Assembly (NCBI GenBank): GCA_029933895.1
Contig: JAOZNG010000021.1
Span: 1-12,225 of the forward strand
Source of the DNA: an archaeon
GTDB taxonomy: Archaea > Altiarchaeota > Altiarchaeia > IMC4 > QMZM01
DNA length: 12,225 bases
Reading direction: 5' to 3'
Shown here one piece after another: positions 1 through 5,865 of this stretch. Each line of letters starts with the position of its first letter. Positions within the stretch are counted from its first letter, which is position 1. The notes below the pieces were generated by a model. The model saw nothing but the letters and a program-made list of their open reading frames with translations. It made no database searches and was not told the origin of the DNA. A program made the position numbers and the translations under genes.

Positions 1-2
1 CA

Positions 3-152
3 CCTCCACTCCCCCCGGGGGATGATAAGTATCTGGTGTGTTGTAATTCGTATTTGAAAGGCACAAAGGTAAGAATAGCTAAGGTCATCGGACCGATAGA
101 TTGCGGTGCTAAAGAAGAGCTTATTGAGGTCGTACTAGAAGCAGTAGATTGA
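3..152 (+). CDS. C-terminal fragment of an unidentified protein (cut by window edge)
   Basis: An open frame enters from the left edge and runs 49 codons to a TGA at 150-152. The visible peptide starts PPLPPGDDKYLVCCNSYL, continues with a basic, beta-prone stretch (KGTKVRIAKVIGPIDCG), and ends in a predicted amphipathic helix (AKEELIEVVLEAVD). The other two plus-strand frames stop early, and the composition looks like real protein. There is an adjacent Cys pair and one later Cys, too little to argue for metal binding. I do not recognise the family and assign no function. The start lies outside the window. The sequence after the stop (about 181-198) is pyrimidine-rich and could help end transcription. 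The next ORF is on the opposite strand, so this gene is not visibly in an operon with anything here. Confidence 0.55.
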   Translation, partial: PPLPPGDDKYLVCCNSYLKGTKVRIAKVIGPIDCGAKEELIEVVLEAVD

Positions 153-193
153 TTTAAGGGGAGTAAATATAACCAGCATCATTTCTTATTATT

Positions 194-313
194 CTATTCC
201 AGGTGGGGATCCTTCCAAAAAAACTTCCTCAGAAACCTTATGGCGAAGGCGAGGATGCCCACAGCCAATACAATTTCAATCTCACAACACAGACCAAAAA
301 TAGCTACCTTCAT
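194..313 (-). CDS. Possible 39-residue single-pass membrane protein
   Basis: On the minus strand an ATG at 313-311 opens 39 codons closed by TAG at 196-194. The peptide begins MKVAIFGLCCEIEIVLAVGI and continues LAFAIRFLRKFFWKDPHLE. Residues about 3-24 are hydrophobic and long enough for one membrane helix, though Glu11 and Glu13 interrupt it. A basic, aromatic segment (RFLRKFFWK) follows, which by the positive-inside rule suggests a cytoplasmic C-terminus. Cys9-Cys10 lie inside the helix. A TATA-like element sits about 33 bp upstream on the same strand, the same spacing as for the large minus-strand gene in this window. The ORF fills most of the otherwise empty stretch between the fragment ending at 152 and the glycosyltransferase promoter. 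Chance occurrence is possible at this length. No family is recognised. Confidence 0.4.
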   Translation of the reverse strand: MKVAIFGLCCEIEIVLAVGILAFAIRFLRKFFWKDPHLE

Positions 314-342
314 GTTATAGCTTTAAAAGGATAAGTTATTGA

Positions 343-352
343 CTTTTTAACC
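343..352 (-). promoter_or_regulatory. Candidate TATA box for the small membrane-protein ORF
   Basis: Read on the minus strand this is GGTTAAAAAG. Its centre lies about 33 bp upstream of the ATG at 313, giving an expected transcript start 6-8 nt before the start codon. No strong BRE is visible. It lies about 30 bp from the plus-strand glycosyltransferase promoter, so the two would fire divergently. Confidence 0.3.
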
Positions 353-373
353 TGCTGATGTCTTCAAAAGCTG

Positions 374-389
374 AGAAACCTATAAATAG
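374..389 (+). promoter_or_regulatory. BRE/TATA promoter of the glycosyltransferase gene
   Basis: The sequence GAGAAACCTATAAATA joins a purine-rich BRE-like element to a near-perfect archaeal TATA box (TATAAATA at 381-388). The box centre is about 27 bp upstream of the ATG at 412. Transcription would therefore begin at or within a base or two of the start codon. No Shine-Dalgarno-like sequence precedes the ATG, which agrees with a leaderless mRNA. Confidence 0.75.
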
Positions 390-411
390 TCTAGATGTTT
401 AAGATTCTTTC

Positions 412-1581
412 ATGGTGCGCATCCTATGTGTCACTCCTTCTCTAACCAGCAGAGTCATACGAGAGATGACAGCTCTTCGGAAGAAAGGGCATAAAACTGA
501 ACTAGCATACTGGGGAATAGGCAATAGTGTGAGCCATACCGAAATCAAATATGCATTTGAAAGTATATACGAAATACCTAAGAGCCACAGAAGACTTGAA
601 CATTATGAGCTATTATTCCCATTTAAATTCAAAAAGTTTTTCAAAAATATGAGTATTGAAGATTATGATGTCATACATACCTACTCAAATTTTGATACCC
701 TCACAATAGCCGCAAAAGAATATACATATAAGCCCGTAATATATGACGTACGCGACATGACCACTTTGTTCTCTCTAGAAACCCATCTAAAGAATTATAT
801 ACCTCCCAGATTGAGAGAAATGATGTTTATAAAGTCATTCGCAGGTAAATTGATTATGAATAGATTGAAAGCTAACGAAAAAAAGGCATTTGAAAGCTCT
901 GATGGAACTGTATTTACATCAGAATATATGAGAGACTGTGCCCTGACCAAAAAAGGATATAACGTCAATGAGTACATAGTTCTATATAACTATCTGCCCA
1001 GCATGTTCCTTCCAAAGAAATGGCCTAAAAAGCATTCTAAAGCGGATGGAAAAATACACATTGCATATGTAGGTTTCTTATCACTTACGGGCTATAGAGA
1101 TATCTTATCCATCCTTAAATTTTTTGCACACGACGACATGGTGCTTCACATATACGGTGGGGGTACGCCTGAAGCCTTGTCCATTTATAAAAAGATGTCA
1201 AAAACAAATCAGAATTTCATCTATGAAGGCAAGTTCCCTTTAAGGCAACTTACATATGAAATAGCTAAAAGTGATATAGGATTAATACCGTTCTTCCCAC
1301 ATACAGATCCTGAGCATATCCAGTCAATCTTACCAAATAAACTCTTTGACTATCTCGCAGCCGGTATCCCCGTCCTATCCGCGCCCTCAAAGGCTCTTGA
1401 AGATTTTATAACCAAGAATAAAGTTGGAAAGATATTTCAAAAAGAACTTTTGAAGGATTACAAATCTTTATGTGGAATGATAGAGAATCTATTACACTTC
1501 AAAATTAATAGAAAAAATTTCCTAATGGACACGCATATAAGTAAACTTGAGGAGTTATACCGTAGGACTATCAAGCATTAA
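412..1581 (+). CDS. Glycosyltransferase, GT-B fold, family 4-like
   Basis: The 389-residue length is typical of GT4 enzymes, which move a sugar from a nucleotide-sugar donor to a lipid-linked, protein or polysaccharide acceptor at the cytoplasmic membrane face. The N-terminal Rossmann-like half (about 1-185) starts MVRILCVTPSLTSR, followed by an amphipathic helix and the donor/acceptor-cleft markers DVIHTYSNFDTL (86-97) and YDVRDM (111-116). The C-terminal half begins near HIAYVGFLS (216-224) and carries the hallmark PNKLFDYLAAGIPVL (308-322). The usual second Glu of the GT4 E-x7-E motif is Asp313 here, and the first is not conserved, so this is a divergent subgroup. There is no membrane helix, so the enzyme is probably soluble or peripheral. 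The start is fixed by the promoter 27 bp upstream. Its neighbour encodes a sequon-rich surface protein; a role in N-glycan or surface polysaccharide assembly is inferred, and donor and acceptor are unknown. Confidence 0.9.
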   Translation: MVRILCVTPSLTSRVIREMTALRKKGHKTELAYWGIGNSVSHTEIKYAFESIYEIPKSHRRLEHYELLFPFKFKKFFKNMSIEDYDVIHTYSNFDTLTIAAKEYTYKPVIYDVRDMTTLFSLETHLKNYIPPRLREMMFIKSFAGKLIMNRLKANEKKAFESSDGTVFTSEYMRDCALTKKGYNVNEYIVLYNYLPSMFLPKKWPKKHSKADGKIHIAYVGFLSLTGYRDILSILKFFAHDDMVLHIYGGGTPEALSIYKKMSKTNQNFIYEGKFPLRQLTYEIAKSDIGLIPFFPHTDPEHIQSILPNKLFDYLAAGIPVLSAPSKALEDFITKNKVGKIFQKELLKDYKSLCGMIENLLHFKINRKNFLMDTHISKLEELYRRTIKH

Positions 1582-1590
1582 GAGACAGGA

Positions 1591-1600
1591 GCGGTTTTTT
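1591..1600 (+). terminator. Poly-T transcription terminator after the glycosyltransferase
   Basis: GCGGTTTTTT lies 10 bp past the stop codon and ends in six consecutive T on the coding strand. Archaeal RNA polymerase commonly terminates at such U tracts without a strong hairpin. This supports separate transcription of the glycosyltransferase and the large plus-strand gene, which has its own promoter. The rest of the 215-bp gap up to 1796 holds that promoter and no convincing gene. Confidence 0.5.
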
Positions 1601-1758
1601 AAGGATTGCTTGAGGATTTAGAACATTCTTTTGCAGATCTTCTAGCTCTTATGAAAGAAGACCGTCAGATTTATTAACACTATTAGGCTAAAGAACAACC
1701 TCACCTCCCACTAATGAAGCCGTGGTTAATAAGTATGTCATCTGCGAATAGCAGAAAT

Positions 1759-1772
1759 AGAAAAGTTTATGA
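1759..1772 (+). promoter_or_regulatory. BRE/TATA promoter of the 1354-residue surface protein gene
   Basis: AGAAAAGTTTATGA has a purine-rich BRE-like half (GAAAAG) followed by a TATA-like TTTATGA. The centre is about 28 bp upstream of the ATG at 1797, which predicts a leaderless transcript starting there. The alternative in-frame ATG at 1779 is only about 10 bp from this box and would not be in the mRNA. A second AT-rich stretch, TTATATAT at 1782-1789, is too close to the start to be the TATA box. Confidence 0.55.
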
Positions 1773-1796
1773 GGGCGTATGTTATATATCCAAACC

Positions 1797-4700
1797 ATGG
1801 TAGCAAGATGCTCAACAAGGTTGTTGATTGTCTTTCTGGTGCTTAACTTATTATTCATCGGGAAATTAAGCCCGGCAAATCTCAACGTGAGGAAGCCTGA
1901 TATCGGTTCTATCATGGGTTCAGAAACTTCGCAGAACCTCACTTCTCAGGACTTTTCATCGTCCAGTATTCAAACGGTTTATAGATTCCTTCCAGAAGAC
2001 ACTAGTATCGCTCCAGATCACGAACTGTTGAAAAGAGATAATTACTTTGAACCGCCATTAAAGACGTTCCTTCCAGTGAGCTCCCTACAAGCATCTTTCG
2101 AATCCACACACCGGCTTAATGCTCGGAAAACGTTGATAGAGCACAATGGGAGGCTGTTCTTAGCATACGTAACAAATAATCCATATCCTATCGCTTGGCT
2201 AACATGCTCTGACAATAACGGCACTGACTGGTATACACCCGCAAAAGTATGGGAGGGTGCCAGTTCCATAAGCGCTATTGTGGAGATATATATCTATGGA
2301 GAGCTCCTTTTCTACTCCATTGTCAATACCTATGGTATCTCACCGGCAGATAAAGAGCTTCTTGTCAAGATAATACAATATGACATGTGGTGGGAGATCA
2401 CAAATGCCTCGGTAATTAATATTGATTCTAATGGTTACATACACAACACCAAATTCATAACTTTCAATCAGACTCTTTTCCTTTTCTGGGGCCGAAGCAG
2501 TTATATGGACTGCATGTACAGAATCTACCACGATGGAGAATGGAGTAGGGCATATTATGTAGCGACCTCCACATTCATCAGTAACTTCTTTCCAATAGTA
2601 TTAAACATTTCAGAAGTTGAGACCCTATATTTCTTCTATCAGTACTATCCGGCTAATACCATCTACGTATCCAAAACGTTAGATGGGTTTCATTGGGACA
2701 CGGCAACTCCTTTGTTCTCCCACCCAGATAGCTTCCATCACATAGTTGTTGCAAAACATAATGGCAAGATTCATCTTGCCGCCAGTAGTTTACGAGGTGG
2801 CGAAATATTTTACGCTTCCTCCGATAACCTTACAACTTGGAGCCCCTTAAAAGTGATAGCCACATATGTCCAGGGGGGTGATGTAGGAGAGGATAGAGAT
2901 CCCCGAGAGACAGTTATCTCATTCAATGAAAAGGAAGATATACTTTTTATTGCATATGAGAACCACTCTAGAGAGATTGATGTTATTACGTCTAGTGACA
3001 ATGGCAAGACATTTAGAAGATTCATAGATTTCAAAAACTTTCCTTCACAATGTCCGGGCTTCAGCGATTCTGGCAATTATTTCTTGTTTGTTAGAAATAG
3101 CAGTGAATTACACATTATGAAAACTATCTATTTAGCTACAGAGTTTACCTTTAGAACCACCCAACTTTCTCCCATCGCCCTATCCTCCTGGAATGATTAT
3201 GGCTTTTCATATAGTGGCTTTGACCATGGTGGGGGGATTTTCCTTCGCATCATAGCAAAGGATGGGATGACCCAACTATTCCCTAAGGAAGGCTTCATTA
3301 ACGTAACTAGTCTACCCTCAGGACATCTTGACGGAATTTATTTTGACCATGTTGGTATTTTTAATGGTACATGGGCTGCTGGATTGGGTTGTCAGGATGG
3401 AATCATCGCAGAAATACTTATGAGGAGAAACCCCTTAGATAGACCGAGACTTTATTCTTTTGCGATTAATTTTACAGTATCTTATCCCGTAAAAGAGCGG
3501 TTCAAAATAACCTCACATATTAAATCTTTGGAAAACTGTGTAATCACACCATCTGGAATAACATTACCAGCTAATCAGAATAGTGGCTTCGCTATAGTTG
3601 GCCCAATATATAGAGATATAAATAATACATGGCCAGATGTTTTAGGGTTTTATGGCGAACATCTTTCAGAAGAACGATACTTAAAAGTAGAGATCCTAGA
3701 TCCTTATCTAAAACCTATTACTTCATATACACAAAATGAATCCGACGTAGTGAATTCATCGTTAGATCTATCCTTTACGACATGGGGGGGGAGACATATC
3801 AAATATGTCCCAGAGAGCTTTCCTTTAATATATATCAAAATGGTTTTCATAGCTATCGATGCTTCGGTCCCATTTACTATAAACTATCTTTCTCTGGAGT
3901 TTTCTATGCCTCCAAAGATTATAATGTCAGATGTCTCTTCCACCTCATTATATCGTGGAGATTTAATCAACATCACTTTATCAATTGAAGATAGGGAAGA
4001 CAAAGAATGCTATATAAACATAACCCCATATATAGTGGGTCCTTCACAGAAATTAGAACTCCTCAAGTTTATTTCGTTTTATAGAGATCCCAATCCGTCC
4101 ATACTGCATCTTATATTTCTACCGACGTATAACGCCCCCATAGGGACATATAAGGTTGGGGTTCTATTGAGAGATAGCACCGGAAATGTGTCAAACGAAA
4201 GCCTGCCATTTGATATAAACGTTCTTAACAACCCACCTACGCCTCCAACATTTTCTATTTTTCCAGCCACATTATTAACCGGCGATCCCATCAATGTTGT
4301 TATTACAACACCAGGTTCAGATTTAGAAACCCCCGAAAATAATCTTACATATAACTATCTATTTTTTAGAGGCGAAGAACTATACCTTTCAATACTTAAC
4401 TCTACAAGTCTTTCGGCCTCTTTGTCGGAAGGGATAATAAAAAAAGAAGAAACATGGAGAATAGAAGTATCCACATGGGACGGACTAGATGAGAGTAAAA
4501 GAGTTTCAGCGGAACTGATAGTTAAAAATTCTGCTCCTGAGCCCAACGAGACCCTCCCAACGAGCATAATTATAAATGAAGATAGTCAGGGCGGACCATA
4601 TAATTATATCAAATGGTTTAGAGATAAAGATGGAGACAATTTAACTTTTGAATTTAAAGCAACAAGTAATATTAACATAAGCATAATAAACTCGGAGATG

Positions 4701-5861
4701 TATATTGTTCCATCGATGGATTTTCATGGAACTGGAGAGATTGAAATTGCAGTCTCTGACGGTACTAGCAACATAAGCATCATCATACCTGTGATTGTGC
4801 TACCTGTAAATGATCCCCCAACCTGGATCTCCCCGGGTAACATTTCAGTTCTTCAGGATGAATGGGTTTTTGTCAAAATAGACGCAGGTGATTTAAAGGA
4901 CGGGGAACCCGTTAGTGTAGAATGGTTAATAGATGTAATTCCAAACATCCACAAGGGTATCAACTTCGTATCATATCCAAACGGGAGCTTTAAATTAAAA
5001 CCGGATAATAGTATGATCGGCACATACAATGTACCTTTTCTAATACAGGATAGCAATTACACCTTTCATGATTCCCTGACTATAAACATAATAAACAAGA
5101 ACGATAAACCTCTAAAACCCACTATTATAGTAGAGCCACCTCAATTATACATAATTGGGATGAAAGAAATTACACTTAAAGGGAATGCTACTGATCCGGA
5201 TATTCCATGGGGCGACGAATTAACTTTTATTTGGGAATCCAACATATCGGGCATAATAGTTTATGGGGAGGTAATAAAAGTCACGCTCCCACCAGGTGAT
5301 CATCTCATAACCCTTACCGTTAGAGACAAAGAAAACCTAACCAACTCAACCCAGTTAACAATTAGCATCCGGGAAAAATTGCCCTCAGAGAAACCTATTT
5401 TGAAAACCTCAATTTTATATCTTCTTGCTTTTATAATTCCATTCCTGATAGGATTAATTATGCTTATACTATTTCTGAGGTCTAAAAAAGAGATGCCTGA
5501 AGAGGAATCTAAGAAACAACAACTTGTGGGTTCTTCACAAAAAGAAGAAACTCCTTCACCTTCCGAAAGTGTTGCCCAGCCCCAGCCCTCAAGTGACTCT
5601 GCTCCAAAGCATGTAGAAAAGACTCAGAATGAAGAAACAATATCTCCCATGACCGAAATAAAAAAAGAGTCCTCTGAAGAAGAGAAAAGTGTCGAAACTA
5701 CAGAGACTAATATTCTAAAGGATGAAAGCAAGATTGAGAAGAAAGAGGAGGACCCCACTGCAATTGGCGCTATTCAAACAAAAGGAACGATAGAAAAATC
5801 CGTCGAACCAAAGGAGGAGGATGAAGAGAATTCCCCTGACTCGCTTCCAAACAGTTTATGA
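1797..5861 (+). CDS. Secreted, membrane-anchored Asp-box beta-propeller protein with Ig/cadherin/PKD-like stalk
   Basis: This 1354-residue protein starts MVARCSTRLLIVFLVLNLLF, a signal peptide. The promoter and the matching start of the convergent gene (MVACGKRILILFLAALV) favour ATG 1797 over ATG 1779, which would add six residues. Residues about 95-480 form a sialidase/BNR-type propeller with Asp-boxes SDNNGTDW (138-145), SSDNLTTW (341-348), SSDNGKTF (399-406) and a weaker one near 292-300. I could not place the catalytic residues of true sialidases, so enzyme activity is uncertain. A beta-sandwich follows (about 550-703) with LKVEILDPYLKPI (629-641), a pattern I associate with C-terminal domains of glycosidase-like proteins. 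Next come Ig-like (705-910), cadherin-like (912-1100; DKDGDNLTFEF and PVNDPP) and PKD-like (1105-1192) domains. A TM helix (about 1205-1227) ends LFLRSKK and is followed by a 127-residue E/K/S-rich cytoplasmic tail. About 30 sequons predict heavy N-glycosylation. Confidence 0.85.
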   Translation: MVARCSTRLLIVFLVLNLLFIGKLSPANLNVRKPDIGSIMGSETSQNLTSQDFSSSSIQTVYRFLPEDTSIAPDHELLKRDNYFEPPLKTFLPVSSLQASFESTHRLNARKTLIEHNGRLFLAYVTNNPYPIAWLTCSDNNGTDWYTPAKVWEGASSISAIVEIYIYGELLFYSIVNTYGISPADKELLVKIIQYDMWWEITNASVINIDSNGYIHNTKFITFNQTLFLFWGRSSYMDCMYRIYHDGEWSRAYYVATSTFISNFFPIVLNISEVETLYFFYQYYPANTIYVSKTLDGFHWDTATPLFSHPDSFHHIVVAKHNGKIHLAASSLRGGEIFYASSDNLTTWSPLKVIATYVQGGDVGEDRDPRETVISFNEKEDILFIAYENHSREIDVITSSDNGKTFRRFIDFKNFPSQCPGFSDSGNYFLFVRNSSELHIMKTIYLATEFTFRTTQLSPIALSSWNDYGFSYSGFDHGGGIFLRIIAKDGMTQLFPKEGFINVTSLPSGHLDGIYFDHVGIFNGTWAAGLGCQDGIIAEILMRRNPLDRPRLYSFAINFTVSYPVKERFKITSHIKSLENCVITPSGITLPANQNSGFAIVGPIYRDINNTWPDVLGFYGEHLSEERYLKVEILDPYLKPITSYTQNESDVVNSSLDLSFTTWGGRHIKYVPESFPLIYIKMVFIAIDASVPFTINYLSLEFSMPPKIIMSDVSSTSLYRGDLINITLSIEDREDKECYINITPYIVGPSQKLELLKFISFYRDPNPSILHLIFLPTYNAPIGTYKVGVLLRDSTGNVSNESLPFDINVLNNPPTPPTFSIFPATLLTGDPINVVITTPGSDLETPENNLTYNYLFFRGEELYLSILNSTSLSASLSEGIIKKEETWRIEVSTWDGLDESKRVSAELIVKNSAPEPNETLPTSIIINEDSQGGPYNYIKWFRDKDGDNLTFEFKATSNINISIINSEMYIVPSMDFHGTGEIEIAVSDGTSNISIIIPVIVLPVNDPPTWISPGNISVLQDEWVFVKIDAGDLKDGEPVSVEWLIDVIPNIHKGINFVSYPNGSFKLKPDNSMIGTYNVPFLIQDSNYTFHDSLTINIINKNDKPLKPTIIVEPPQLYIIGMKEITLKGNATDPDIPWGDELTFIWESNISGIIVYGEVIKVTLPPGDHLITLTVRDKENLTNSTQLTISIREKLPSEKPILKTSILYLLAFIIPFLIGLIMLILFLRSKKEMPEEESKKQQLVGSSQKEETPSPSESVAQPQPSSDSAPKHVEKTQNEETISPMTEIKKESSEEEKSVETTETNILKDESKIEKKEEDPTAIGAIQTKGTIEKSVEPKEEDEENSPDSLPNSL
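3784..3791 (+). repeat. Eight-G homopolymer inside the plus-strand surface gene
   Basis: Eight consecutive G lie in the codons for Trp663-Gly664-Gly665-Arg666, in the beta-sandwich between the propeller and the Ig-like domains. G runs of this length are prone to slippage. A one-base insertion would move translation into a frame that ends at 3988 and would remove the stalk and the membrane anchor. See findings. Confidence 0.9.
5660..5666 (-). terminator. Possible poly-T terminator of the minus-strand surface gene, inside its neighbour
   Basis: Seven consecutive A on the plus strand form a T7 tract on the minus strand, about 200 nt past the stop codon of the 2086-residue gene. Because only 4 bp separate the two stop codons, that transcript must end inside the neighbour's tail-coding region. 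This is the longest T run I noticed there. Placement is tentative. Confidence 0.25.
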
Positions 5862-5865
5862 CACA

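Noticed and set aside
8..20. C-rich then G-rich stretch near the left edge as a terminator hairpin
   Set aside because: It is inside the open frame of the partial gene (Pro-Pro-Gly codons) and is not followed by a T run.
1606..1677. Short plus-strand frame from a TTG, encoding a helical-looking peptide (EDLEHSFADLLALMKEDRQIY)
   Set aside because: It has 23 codons at most, a non-ATG start, no promoter of its own, and begins just after the poly-T terminator. It may be a gene remnant or chance.
1782..1789. TTATATAT as a TATA box for the large plus-strand gene
   Set aside because: It lies within about 12 bp of the preferred start codon. A transcript initiated 25-28 bp downstream would lack any in-frame ATG before residue 40. 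The element at 1765-1772 fits better.
1797..3236. Confident assignment of the propeller as an active sialidase
   Set aside because: Asp-boxes occur in many non-sialidase propellers. No FRIP-type motif and no clear arginine triad could be placed in either giant protein.
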